From assembly GCA_964349515.1 (NCBI GenBank), contig CAYGHG010000002.1, positions 1-64,000 of the forward strand: 64,000 nucleotides of DNA, written 5' to 3'. Shown here piece by piece: positions 16,200 through 24,698 of the stretch. Every line of letters starts with the position of its first letter. The first letter of the stretch is position 1. This stretch comes from CAYGHG01 sp964349515. GTDB taxonomy: Bacteria > Oederibacteriota > PGYV01 > CAYGHG01. The translations under genes were made by a program, and so were the position numbers. The notes beneath the pieces are model-generated. The model made no database searches. It had not been told where the DNA came from and worked only from the letters and a program-made list of their open reading frames with translations.

Positions 16200-17027
16200 T
16201 TACTGCCCCATCATCCCCTTCATCATTTTTTTCATCATCTCTTCGGCGGCTTTGGCGTCAACATCATCCCCGTCTTCATAATCCTCCTCTGGCGACTCTT
16301 TTTTATCGGCCTTTTTTGAGGAGGCGGGTTTTGCCTGCTTCATCATGTCTTTCATGGAACCCATCTCCTGCACTTTTACGCCTGAGGGCACTGTAAATTT
16401 TGAATCTTCAACAGGGGTATTTTTTTTGAGGTTTAAGACATCGGTTGTGGAGGTGGTTTTGCCGACTTTCTTTTCAAAGCCCATCATGCTTACCGTATAA
16501 GGGTCGGACACGGTAACAGACCTGATTGTAAACCCGCTCCCTTTTTCCCGCCACTCTTTGGCTTTAAAATTAATTTTTGCCCCGGCGTTAAACGAAAAAG
16601 TGTATTCGTATATGTCGCAGTTTACGCCGTTTACCTTTTCAGAACCTGTCTTTTTTGCGTTCTCCCTGTGCCTGTACATTTCATGAGCCATTTTATCGGG
16701 GTTAAAATCGCTGTCGCTTCCCATTCTCATGGCTTCTTTTTTCTTTACATCAATTATTATTGTTTCTTTCGGGGTTGTAATGACCTTCATTTCCGTTTTT
16801 TTCCCGTCAGAGCCTTTCATGCTCCCCTCGCTTGCGAGCTTTTTATCCTTGTAATAAACAGCCTGTTCTGTCGTATCCGTGCCCTCGTCGGACACAGTCA
16901 CGGTCTTTTGGGTCCACGACGCGCTCTTAAAATTCATGGTGTCAAACATCTTTTCAACAGCGCTCTTTGAGGATGCAAAACAAAGCACAGGTACAAGCAA
17001 AAACATCAGAACAAAAAGTTTTTTCAT
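16200..17027 (-). CDS. LolA-like / DUF4412-type periplasmic protein
   Basis: 275 residues with a clear signal peptide (MKKLFVLMFLLVPVLCFASS). The body is strand-rich with alternating patterns such as ETIIIDVKKKEAMRMGSDSD, VNGVNCDIYEYTF and FTIRSVTVSDPYT, which recall the half-barrel of LolA/LppX-type outer-membrane lipoprotein carriers and DUF4412 proteins. The C-terminal 50 residues are a low-complexity Lys/Glu/Asp/Met tail (PEEDYEDGDDVDAKAAEEM). The start is ATG 17027 with GGAGGG upstream; the longer in-frame version lacks a site. It precedes the GT9 gene by 5 bases. Carrier function is an inference. Confidence 0.55.
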   Translation of the reverse strand: MKKLFVLMFLLVPVLCFASSKSAVEKMFDTMNFKSASWTQKTVTVSDEGTDTTEQAVYYKDKKLASEGSMKGSDGKKTEMKVITTPKETIIIDVKKKEAMRMGSDSDFNPDKMAHEMYRHRENAKKTGSEKVNGVNCDIYEYTFSFNAGAKINFKAKEWREKGSGFTIRSVTVSDPYTVSMMGFEKKVGKTTSTTDVLNLKKNTPVEDSKFTVPSGVKVQEMGSMKDMMKQAKPASSKKADKKESPEEDYEDGDDVDAKAAEEMMKKMMKGMMGQ

Positions 17028-17213
17028 TTTTCCCTCCATGTTGTATTTTAATAATTTAATCATATCTGTGATTGAATGTCATTTAAAAAGTACTCTTGTT
17101 TTTTTCATTCGTTTTTCATGACGCGTCAGGCGGCTGTCGTCTTCTTATTTTGCCTTGCTGCTGATTTCTGTTTTCACCTTACTGCCGGTTATTTTTATGT
17201 TATATTACTGCCT

Positions 17214-18254
17214 ATGGAAAAATTATACAACCTTGAAAGTTATAACTACACCCTGCCTGAGCGTTTAATCGCCCAGACGCCGCCTGAAAAACGCGGCGAT
17301 TCGCGGCTGCTCGTGCTTTATAAGGACAGCGGCAAAATAGAAGACAGGATGTTTCGCGAGATACCTCTTCTGCTCCCGAAACAGTCATGCCTTGTCATGA
17401 ACGACACAAAAGTCCTGCCCGCGCGGCTTTTCGGCGTTACGAAAAAGACAGGGGCTAAAATTGAAATACTTCTCTTAAACGAAAAAGAAAACAATCTCCA
17501 TGAAGTAATGATGAAAAATTCACGCAGGGTTAAAGAGGGCGATGAAATTGAATTTGATTCGGGCCTTATTTTCAGGGTTGCAGAAAAACATGGCAAAACA
17601 GTCACAGGAGGGTTTAACCGCTCGGGTGAGGCATTGTATTGTGTTTTCAGGGAACGCGGCACAATACCTCTTCCCCCTTACATCACACAAGATACTGATT
17701 CTGCCCTGCACAAAGAACGGTATCAGACAGTATATGCAAAGAAAGAGGGGGCAAAGGCCGCCCCGACCGCGGGGCTTCATTTTACCGGGCAGATATTGGC
17801 TGAGATAAAAAATCAGGGCATAACCACGGCGCCTGTCACCCTGCACGTGGGGCTTGGCACTTTTGAGGCGGTATCGGAAAGCGATATCAGAAACCATAAA
17901 ATGCACTCAGAGTATTATGAGATTGCGAAAAGTTCGGCAGATATAATCAACGCGGCCGTTTCAAACGGCAAAACCGTCACAGCCGCAGGCACCACTTCAT
18001 TAAGAACACTGGAGAGCGCGTGTGTCAACGGAAAGATAAAAGAGGGCTCCGGCTCCACCTCTATTTATATCTGCCCCGGTTATGAGTTTAAGGCGGTTAA
18101 CGCCCTGATAACCAACTTCCACCTTCCCAAAACAAGCCTGCTCGCGCTTGCCTGCGCCTTTGCGGGCTATGACTATATAATGAAAGCATACTCTCATGCT
18201 GTTAATAAAGAATACCGTTTCTTCTCTTACGGCGACGCCATGCTCATCATCTGA
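17214..18254 (+). CDS. queA: S-adenosylmethionine:tRNA ribosyltransferase-isomerase
   Basis: QueA transfers and isomerises the ribosyl part of SAM to 7-aminomethyl-7-deazaguanine in tRNA, giving epoxyqueuosine. With ATG 17214 the protein has 346 residues, exactly the family size. Typical segments: YNLESYNYTLPERLIAQTP at the start, SCLVMNDTKVLPARLFG, GAKIEILLL, the strongly conserved AAPTAGLHFT, and LGLGTFE-like HVGLGTFEAV, plus TNFHLPKTSLLALA near the end. No ribosome site precedes the ATG. A TATATT lies 7 bases before it, so a leaderless transcript is possible. No other queuosine gene is in the window. Confidence 0.95.
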   Translation: MEKLYNLESYNYTLPERLIAQTPPEKRGDSRLLVLYKDSGKIEDRMFREIPLLLPKQSCLVMNDTKVLPARLFGVTKKTGAKIEILLLNEKENNLHEVMMKNSRRVKEGDEIEFDSGLIFRVAEKHGKTVTGGFNRSGEALYCVFRERGTIPLPPYITQDTDSALHKERYQTVYAKKEGAKAAPTAGLHFTGQILAEIKNQGITTAPVTLHVGLGTFEAVSESDIRNHKMHSEYYEIAKSSADIINAAVSNGKTVTAAGTTSLRTLESACVNGKIKEGSGSTSIYICPGYEFKAVNALITNFHLPKTSLLALACAFAGYDYIMKAYSHAVNKEYRFFSYGDAMLII

Positions 18255-18276
18255 TTATAAACTGATATTTTAAAGT

Positions 18277-18308
18277 TTGACTTTACGAAAAAAATCCGTT
18301 AATATACT
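18277..18308 (+). promoter_or_regulatory. Probable sigma-70 promoter of the TolB-like pair
   Basis: TTGACT (18277-18282), a 17-base spacer and TAATAT (18300-18305), with an alternative TATACT at 18303-18308. It lies 26-50 bases before the ATG at 18334. The preceding queA gene ends at 18254. Read by eye. Confidence 0.5.
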
Positions 18309-18333
18309 AAAAAACCATGAAAAATGAGGTCAA

Positions 18334-19395
18334 ATGGGAAAAAACACGTTAAAATTAAGTGTGTTTTTCATTTCTTTAATCTTAATAATACCTTTATGCC
18401 TTTTTTCACAGCAGGAAGAGGGCGCTCCCTTGCTTGAAAAAGCGATTTTTTTTGTAATGGAGGACGGCTCCGGCAATTATCAGATTGGCAGAATGGGCTT
18501 AAAGGGCGAAAACAAAGAGATACTCACCTCACAAGGCAGCAACTGGGCGCCTTCTGTTTCCTATGACGGCAAAATGGCGGCTTTTTATTCAAACAGGAAC
18601 GGCTTTGCAAACCTCTTCATTATGAGAACTGACGGCAGCAGCCAAAAACAGCTCACAAATGACGCTGACAACATCATAGATGTTGACTTAAGAAACAGGG
18701 GGCAGATAACCTGGGACAGGGAAAAAAGTGATATAATATTTCTTAGAAAAGGGGATATCTGGAAAACCGACTCTTTGGGCCTCTCCCCCAGCGCCCTCAC
18801 CTCTTACCACGATATTACAATGTTTAAAACAGACCCTGACTGCAAAAAAATTGCTTTCAGCAGAAAAGTCACTAAGCGGCACAACGGCCTGTGGACAATG
18901 CTTGTAGAGGGCACAAATGTGCGACAGATAGCCGCAAGCGAGGTTTTAATGCCGGCTTTTGACTGGGCAGACAGCGCCACTCTCGGCTATTTTTTCAACA
19001 GGGGTTTTTATTCCATAAACCATGTCGGCATAGAAAACAAACTGGTGGTGGACACATACTACCACGACAATGACATTGCCTGGTCAAAAACCTCCCAAGA
19101 CAGGACGCAGAATACCGTGGCATATCTTGACAATGCAGGCGGCGCGGAAAATATCTGGCTCGTAAAGGGCGACGGCACAAATAAAAGGCAGTTGACAGAC
19201 AAAGGCGGCCATTCTCCCGCCTGGATGGCTGACGGCAAAAACCTGCTCTATGTGGAAGGCCCTGATATCAACATCATAAACACAGACTCAAAAGAAAAAC
19301 AAAGGCTGACTTATTACTTTAAGGCTCATTACCCGATTGTCGCGGACGTTTTTCCCCGCAATATAAAACCTGCCGGGGATGCGGTAAAAAAATGA
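18334..19395 (+). CDS. TolB-like beta-propeller periplasmic protein
   Basis: 353 residues with a signal peptide (LSVFFISLILIIPLCLFS). The body repeats the TolB/WD40-like PD40 pattern: NWAPSVSYDGKMAAFYSNRN, GFANLFIMRTDGSSQKQLTND, GGAENIWLVKGDGTNKRQLT, KGGHSPAWMADGKNLLYVEG. TolB proteins form a periplasmic propeller in the Tol-Pal envelope-constriction system, but PD40 propellers occur in other roles too. The gene overlaps the next by 4 bases (ATGA), so the two products are probably made together. GAGG precedes the ATG. Confidence 0.75.
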   Translation: MGKNTLKLSVFFISLILIIPLCLFSQQEEGAPLLEKAIFFVMEDGSGNYQIGRMGLKGENKEILTSQGSNWAPSVSYDGKMAAFYSNRNGFANLFIMRTDGSSQKQLTNDADNIIDVDLRNRGQITWDREKSDIIFLRKGDIWKTDSLGLSPSALTSYHDITMFKTDPDCKKIAFSRKVTKRHNGLWTMLVEGTNVRQIAASEVLMPAFDWADSATLGYFFNRGFYSINHVGIENKLVVDTYYHDNDIAWSKTSQDRTQNTVAYLDNAGGAENIWLVKGDGTNKRQLTDKGGHSPAWMADGKNLLYVEGPDINIINTDSKEKQRLTYYFKAHYPIVADVFPRNIKPAGDAVKK

Positions 19396-21026
19396 AAACT
19401 TTCATCAAAAGCATTCTCGCGCTGACAGTGCTTTTCGGCGCGCTGTCAATGATACCCTTATCAGGCGGCTGCCAGAAAAAAAAGTCCGCTCCGGTGCCGA
19501 CTATGGTCCCCACCAAAACACCCGTCCCTACTATGGAAAAAATAGTCTACACCTACAACGGCAGGCTTTTTTGGATCAACACTGACGGCAGCGCGAGACA
19601 GGAGCTTTTTCCGGATTCAAACTCAAAATGGTTTCCTTCGGTTTCGCCCGACGGCTGGTATGTAATGTACTGGGTACAGTCGCGTTCAAATTACAATCTG
19701 TGGCTCGCAGACCTCAAAAAAGGCCGCTCCATGCAGATTACTTTTGACAATGACGCGCTTGAAGGCGACGTTCAGAACTTCAGAATCAGCAACAGCGTCT
19801 GCTGGAGCGAGGATTCTTTAACCGTTGTATTCTCAAGAAATAAAAACGTCTGGCGTATGACACGCGACGGTTTTAACCAGGAGGCCCTGACACTCACGCA
19901 CGACTCTTATTCCAGCGCGCTGTCAAAACAAAACAGGCTGGTTTACGCAAAAATAGAAAGCCCCTCTGTCGTCAACCTCTATATTAAAGACCCTTCCATG
20001 GCTTCTGACTCAAGGCTGACCTCTCACACAGACAAAAAAGCCGCTTCCCCGAATTTTTCCCCTGACGGTTCAAAGGTCGTATATACGCTGACAGGCGAAG
20101 AGGATGTAAATATTTATATGGTTGACTTAAAGACAAAAATATCAGAACCCCTCACATTTGACGGCCGCAGCCACTCACCGGTCTTCTCACAAAACGGCCG
20201 CAAAATTATTTTTTCAAGCTTCGTAACAGACAAATACCAGCCGGAAATATGGATGATGAATCCTGATAAATCCGAAAGAATGCGAATCACGCAAGACGGC
20301 GGCGTATCGCCGAGTTACCTTTACAGAATTCTTTCAGAGCCTCTGCCGACGCCTGTTCCGGAAACAAAACAGCCGCAGCAGGCTGAATATATTGAAGACG
20401 CACCGGAAGAAATACCTCCCGGCGGTGCCGCTTTGACCCCTGCGCCTGTGTTTGAACAGCCTCCGGTTGACTTAAACGACCTTACTGTTAAAACCGTGAA
20501 GCAGGGCAACAGGCTGATATTTTTCCCTGTCATTCATTTTGATTCGGCGAGCGCAAATATTAAAACGGAGTTTTACCCCGCAATTGACGATATGATGAAA
20601 ATAATACCGAACTTCCAGTCCCCGCTGATCATAGAGGGGCATACCGACAATATTCCTATCAGCACCGCCGAATACCCTTCAAACAACGAGCTCTCGGCGG
20701 CAAGGGCGGAATCGGTTAAAAATTACCTGGTCACAAAACACGGCCTGCCCGCCTCGATGATAAAGACAGAGGGCTTTGCGGAAACAAGGCCGCTTGTACC
20801 GAATAACTCCGCGCAAAATCTCTACCACAACAGGCGTGCGGAAGTACACATAGAAATTATTCCCGCGGAAGAAGCAAAGGCTCTGGCGCAGGCAGAGGGA
20901 AGGCCGCTCACGGAACCCACAGCCGTGCCTACCTTGCAGCCTGTACCCACCCCGACGCCAAAACCAAAAAACATAATAGAAAAACTTTTCCCGAAAAAGA
21001 AAAAATCAAAGGCAGCAGGCTGGTAG
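19392..21026 (+). CDS. TolB-like propeller fused to a Pal/OmpA-like peptidoglycan-binding domain (lipoprotein)
   Basis: 544 residues. N-terminal export signal ending LSGGC (Cys27, probable lipidation), then a Thr/Pro linker. Next is a PD40 propeller (about 50-310; e.g. WFPSVSPDGWYVMYWVQSRS, ASPNFSPDGSKVVYTLTGEE, HSPVFSQNGRKIIFSSF), followed by a proline-rich linker and an OmpA-like domain (about 375-495) with IHFDSASANIK, IIEGHTDNIPIS, NNELSAARAESVKNYLV and NRRAEVHIEI. The C-terminus is again Pro/Thr- then Lys-rich. In most diderms the propeller (TolB) and the peptidoglycan anchor (Pal) are separate, interacting proteins. The fusion would tether the propeller to the wall. Confidence 0.8.
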   Translation: MKTFIKSILALTVLFGALSMIPLSGGCQKKKSAPVPTMVPTKTPVPTMEKIVYTYNGRLFWINTDGSARQELFPDSNSKWFPSVSPDGWYVMYWVQSRSNYNLWLADLKKGRSMQITFDNDALEGDVQNFRISNSVCWSEDSLTVVFSRNKNVWRMTRDGFNQEALTLTHDSYSSALSKQNRLVYAKIESPSVVNLYIKDPSMASDSRLTSHTDKKAASPNFSPDGSKVVYTLTGEEDVNIYMVDLKTKISEPLTFDGRSHSPVFSQNGRKIIFSSFVTDKYQPEIWMMNPDKSERMRITQDGGVSPSYLYRILSEPLPTPVPETKQPQQAEYIEDAPEEIPPGGAALTPAPVFEQPPVDLNDLTVKTVKQGNRLIFFPVIHFDSASANIKTEFYPAIDDMMKIIPNFQSPLIIEGHTDNIPISTAEYPSNNELSAARAESVKNYLVTKHGLPASMIKTEGFAETRPLVPNNSAQNLYHNRRAEVHIEIIPAEEAKALAQAEGRPLTEPTAVPTLQPVPTPTPKPKNIIEKLFPKKKKSKAAGW

Positions 21027-21050
21027 ACAGCCCCTGCCGGAGGCAGTTTT

Positions 21051-22294
21051 ATGAATTCAGATTTTCCCCCGAAAAAAATCATCCACGTTGATATGGACGC
21101 TTTTTATGCCTCCGTAGAGCAGCGCGACAACCCGAAACTCGCAGGGCTTCCCGTCATAGTAGGCGGCTCGCCGAAGGAACGGGGCGTGGTGTGCGCCGCT
21201 TCCTATGAGGCGAGAAAATACAAAATCCGGTCTGCTATGGCAACATCGGCCGCACTGAAACTCTGCCCCAAAGCCGTACTTATCAAACCAAGATTTGAGG
21301 CGTATGAAGAAGCCTCCGCAGGGCTCCACAAAATATTCAGGCTGTTTACGGACATCATAGAGCCGCTGTCGCTTGACGAAGCCTATCTTGACGTCACAGA
21401 AAATAAAATGAACATCCCTTCGGCTTCAAAAATAGCCCGGTTGATAAAGGACTCGGTAAAGGTAAAACTAAAACTGACCGCGTCAGCCGGCGTCTCTTAT
21501 AACAAGTTTCTCGCTAAGGCGGCGTCAGGCTTTAAAAAACCGGACGGCCTGACCATAATAACCCCCGGCCGTGCGGAAGAATTTATTTCCAAACTTCCTG
21601 TCGGCAAATTTTTCGGCGTGGGGGAGGTTACCGAAAAAAAGATGCTCTCACTCGGGATAAAAAACGGCGCCGATCTGAGGGGCAAAAGCCTGAATTTTCT
21701 TCTTAAAAATTTCAAAAGTAACGGCAGGTGGTTTTATGACACAGCCCGGGGCATAGACAACAGGCCGGTTGAAAACAACTGGGAAAGGCTTTCATTTGGC
21801 AGGGAGACCACCTACATTGAAGACACGCTTGATACCTCGGTGATTTTGGGCTCACTTGACTCTTTTGCAGCCGAAATCACAGAGTATCTTATTTCGGAAA
21901 AAAAGAGCGCGCACACAGCTGTCGTAAAAATCAAATACCACGATTTCACTCAGGTCACCAGAAGCGCGACGGTAAAAAACGGGTTTGCATCCCTCGAACA
22001 CCTCAAAGAAACCGCCCGCATGCTTTTATCAAAAACACAGTCAGGAAGAAAAAAAGTAAGGCTTGCAGGGCTGTCTGTTTCAGGCTTGAAAAACCCGGGC
22101 GAGCAGACAAAGAGCGCNNNNNNNNNNNNNNNNNNNNNNNNNNNNNNNNNNNNNNNNNNNNNNNNNNNNNNNNNNNNNNNNNNNNNNNNNNNNNNNNNNN
22201 NNNNNNNNNNNNNNNNNTTGCAGGGCTGTCTGTTTCAGGCTTGAAAAACCCGGGCGAGCAGACAAAGAGCGCACAGCTTAATTTTCCTTTTTGA
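21051..22294 (+). CDS. dinB: DNA polymerase IV (Y family), interrupted by an artificial gap
   Basis: DinB is an error-prone translesion polymerase. HVDMDAFYASVEQRDNPKL near residue 8 and PLSLDEAYLDVT near 105 hold the catalytic Asp/Glu residues, and SAGVSYNKFLAKAASGFKKP is the palm-thumb signature. 100 N interrupt the 3' end (22118-22217). The 55 bases before the gap (22063-22117) are repeated exactly after it (22218-22272). Collapsing the copies restores one frame of 362 codons that stops at 22292-22294 and ends SAQLNFPF, a clamp-binding-type C-terminus. So the gene is intact and the break is an assembly artefact. GGAGG lies 9 bases before ATG 21051. Confidence 0.93.
22118..22217. other. Assembly gap (100 N) flanked by an identical 55-base overlap
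   Basis: The 55 bases at 22063-22117 equal those at 22218-22272. Two contigs with a short end overlap were joined by a fixed-length N run rather than merged. The true sequence probably lacks both the N run and one copy. Confidence 0.95.
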
Positions 22295-22311
22295 TTTGGT
22301 TATTGTGTCTG

Positions 22312-22486
22312 ACAGCGTGTAAATTTCATGGTAATGAAACCCTCTCCCTTTTAAGGCAGAGGATTTAAGGTGAGGGGCGTTTTTTTACATCAGCAAAAAG
22401 GCCCTTCTGCCCTGCGAGAGGGTGCTGATAACAGCCCCGCAAGCGTGGTAAGGGTGATTATCCGTAACGGGCTTGTTACACGCTGT
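22312..22486. repeat. MITE-like element with 11-base inverted ends
   Basis: ACAGCGTGTAA (22312-22322) and its exact complement TTACACGCTGT (22476-22486) bracket about 150 non-coding bases. These include CCCTCTCCCTTTTAAGGCAGAGG, close to the palindrome inside the element at 12823-12949. The region between dinB and rsmG has no gene. Confidence 0.45.
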
Positions 22487-22571
22487 TGTGTACAGCATCT
22501 TAAATTGTTTTCTCTTGCATTGCCCCCTCCTATCTGCAATAATTTAGAAAACTTCCGGAGGAAACACCGCC

Positions 22572-23291
22572 TTGCTCAGCCGCGATTTCTTGGAAACAGC
22601 CCTGCACGACAGCCTGCCCTTATTGGGCGCCCGCGAATACGAAAAACTGGCTGTTTTTTCCTCCATGGTGCTTGAGGAAAACAAAAAATTCAATTTGACC
22701 TCCATAACCGGCGAAACAGAGTTCGCATACAAACACCTTCTTGATTCGCTAATGTTTGTTGTGCTTAACAATGATATGTCCTCTCTAACAATAGCCGATT
22801 CCGGCACCGGCGCAGGCTTTCCGGGTATTCCTCTTGCTATCGCCTGCCCGGAGGGCTCTTTTACCCTCATAGAATCAAACACCAAAAAGTGCGTTTTTCT
22901 GTCAGCCGTAAAAGAAACTCTCAGTCTCAAAAATGTTCAGGTCATAAATTCACGCGCCGAGATTCTTTCACGGGACAAAAAGCACAGGGAAAAATATGAC
23001 CATGTTTTGTGCAGGGCCCTTTCTTCTTTTTCAGTATCTGCCGAGATAAACGGCGCTCTTGTAAAACAAAACGGCTCGTTTTGTTTTTACTCCGGCCGCA
23101 GCCAGCTTAAAGACATTTTGGCAAAGGGAAACACCGCTGCGGCAAAACTCGGGCTTAAGATTGATTCTTCTTTTGATTATTCCCTGCCTGAATCCATGGG
23201 GGATCACTCTATCGTAATTGTGAAGAAGCTGTGGAAAACAGAAGCAGCCTATCCGAGGGAATACCAGAAAATCAAAAAGAAGCCTTTATGA
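22572..23291 (+). CDS. rsmG: 16S rRNA (guanine527-N7)-methyltransferase
   Basis: RsmG (GidB) methylates G527 of 16S rRNA. 239 residues. The helical N-terminus contains the conserved NKKFNLTSI segment. The SAM-binding loop is IADSGTGAGFPGIPLAIA near residue 76, followed by LIESNTKKCVFLSAV and YDHVLCRALSS. UUG start with GGAGG 10 bases upstream. rsmG commonly sits near the origin, next to parAB; here the downstream neighbour is a pair of parS sites and recF instead. Confidence 0.93.
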   Translation: MLSRDFLETALHDSLPLLGAREYEKLAVFSSMVLEENKKFNLTSITGETEFAYKHLLDSLMFVVLNNDMSSLTIADSGTGAGFPGIPLAIACPEGSFTLIESNTKKCVFLSAVKETLSLKNVQVINSRAEILSRDKKHREKYDHVLCRALSSFSVSAEINGALVKQNGSFCFYSGRSQLKDILAKGNTAAAKLGLKIDSSFDYSLPESMGDHSIVIVKKLWKTEAAYPREYQKIKKKPL

Positions 23292-23368
23292 TACACGGCC
23301 CGGGAACTTTTGCAGTCAGAAAAAATACCCGCCAATTTAATGCGATGCAATGTTCATAACTTTTGGAT

Positions 23369-23384
23369 TGTTCCACGTGGAACA
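23369..23384. promoter_or_regulatory. parS: parS chromosome-partition site 1
   Basis: TGTTCCACGTGGAACA is the exact consensus ParB-binding palindrome, here extended to a 20-base palindrome by AT on both sides. ParB loads at parS and spreads, recruiting SMC and moving the origin with ParA. It lies in the rsmG-recF gap, with a second identical site 43 bases on. Confidence 0.92.
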
Positions 23385-23411
23385 ATTCCCGGCTTTGTTA
23401 CAAATACAGAT

Positions 23412-23427
23412 TGTTCCACGTGGAACA
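23412..23427. promoter_or_regulatory. parS: parS chromosome-partition site 2
   Basis: A second perfect TGTTCCACGTGGAACA, in a 22-base palindrome (GATTG...CAATC). It lies 28 bases before the recF start codon, so ParB bound here could also affect recF expression. Confidence 0.92.
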
Positions 23428-23455
23428 ATCCAAGGAAATATAAGGAGGTGCACCG

Positions 23456-24553
23456 GTGTACATTAAAAAACTTAATGCCGTAAACTTCAGGAACTACAAA
23501 TCACTTGATGCTTCCCTGTCTCCCGGCATAAATGTATTCTACGGGGAAAACGGCAGCGGCAAGACCAATGTTATAGAGGCATTGTACTGGCTCTCCTTTG
23601 CAAAATCTTTCAGGGTTTCTGAGGATTCAGGGCTGGTGAGCCACGGGCAGGAATACTGTTCTGCGGGGGCCGCAGTTTCGGATTCAGGGTTGGATAAGGA
23701 CTTTTCAGCCGAATATACGGTCTTAAACCGTAAAAAAACGCTGAAAGAGAATGGCAACAGGTTAAGACGTGTCTCAGACATCATAGGAAAGCTGCCTGTG
23801 GTCCTTTTTTCACCTGAAAACATATTCATAGTCAAAGGAGAGCCTGTTTACCGCAGAAAGTTCATAGATGATCTTCTCTCCCAGGTAAGCCCCGAGTACT
23901 ACCTCATACTGAACAAATATCTCAAGGAAGTCAGCCACAGAAACTACCTTTTAAAAGGAATAAGGGAAGGCAGGCTCAAAAGAGACACGCTTGAGGTCTG
24001 GAACAACCAGGTCATGGAAAACGGCATCAGGATACTTGAGTTAAGGGTAAAAGCGGTAGAGGGGCTGAATTCCCTGCTCTCGTCGGAGCTGCTCGGCGGC
24101 AAAATGGACATAACCCTGCGCTACGCTTCAAAGAATTTTACGGAGTTCTCCGACTCATACCTCAGGCAGGAATACACAAAATTCTTTGCCGAAAATATGA
24201 ATGAAGAGATAGCCCGCGCCTCCACTCTTTGCGGGCCTCACAGGGATGACATAGAGATATCTTTTTCCGGCAGAAGCGCCAAACTCTTTGCCTCAGAGGG
24301 CCAGCAGAGGGTGAGCGCAATAATGATAAAATTAAGCGAAGGGCTTTTTATAAAGAATAACCGCGGCTCTTATCCTGTGGTTCTGCTTGATGATTTTTCC
24401 TCAGAACTTGACAACCCAAACAGGCAGTTTGTCGGCAATACGTTCAGCCATTTTAAACAGATTATAATCACCACCACCTATATGGAAAATCTAAAAGGCT
24501 TTGACCCGTCAAAAGTATATAAAGTAAAGGAGGGGTCATTGACTGAAGAGTAG
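23456..24553 (+). CDS. recF: DNA replication and repair protein RecF
   Basis: RecF is an SMC-like ATPase that helps load RecA at gaps with RecO and RecR. 365 residues. Walker A is FYGENGSGKTNVIEALY near residue 28; the signature region contains FASEGQQRVSAIMIKLSEG near 277; Walker B is PVVLLDDFSSELD near 305. GUG start at 23456 with AAGGAGG 7 bases upstream. It is separated from dnaA, dnaN and gyrB by about 10 kb, whereas many genomes keep dnaA-dnaN-recF-gyrB together. recR is also in the window. Confidence 0.95.
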   Translation: MYIKKLNAVNFRNYKSLDASLSPGINVFYGENGSGKTNVIEALYWLSFAKSFRVSEDSGLVSHGQEYCSAGAAVSDSGLDKDFSAEYTVLNRKKTLKENGNRLRRVSDIIGKLPVVLFSPENIFIVKGEPVYRRKFIDDLLSQVSPEYYLILNKYLKEVSHRNYLLKGIREGRLKRDTLEVWNNQVMENGIRILELRVKAVEGLNSLLSSELLGGKMDITLRYASKNFTEFSDSYLRQEYTKFFAENMNEEIARASTLCGPHRDDIEISFSGRSAKLFASEGQQRVSAIMIKLSEGLFIKNNRGSYPVVLLDDFSSELDNPNRQFVGNTFSHFKQIIITTTYMENLKGFDPSKVYKVKEGSLTEE

Positions 24554-24637
24554 AATTTGTTATATTGGTATAACAATGTTATACAACTTATACAATAAAA
24601 CTGAATCTGCGCCCTTTGCCCTGTGTTTGAATTAGCA

Positions 24638-24666
24638 TTGACACCTTTTTTTTTCCATATTATCAT
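24638..24666 (+). promoter_or_regulatory. Strong sigma-70 promoter for the ATP10-like/purC genes
   Basis: TTGACA (24638-24643), 17-base spacer, TATCAT (24661-24666); one mismatch in twelve. It lies 33 bases before the ATG at 24699 and probably drives the following gene run. Confidence 0.7.
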
Positions 24667-24698
24667 TTAACCCGTAATCAACAAAAAAGGACGGTGTC

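Noticed and set aside
21051..22244. dinB reading frame ending at 22244 after the N run
   Set aside because: 100 N is not a multiple of three, so the frame after the gap is wrong. Merging the identical 55-base flanks gives the true stop at 22292-22294.
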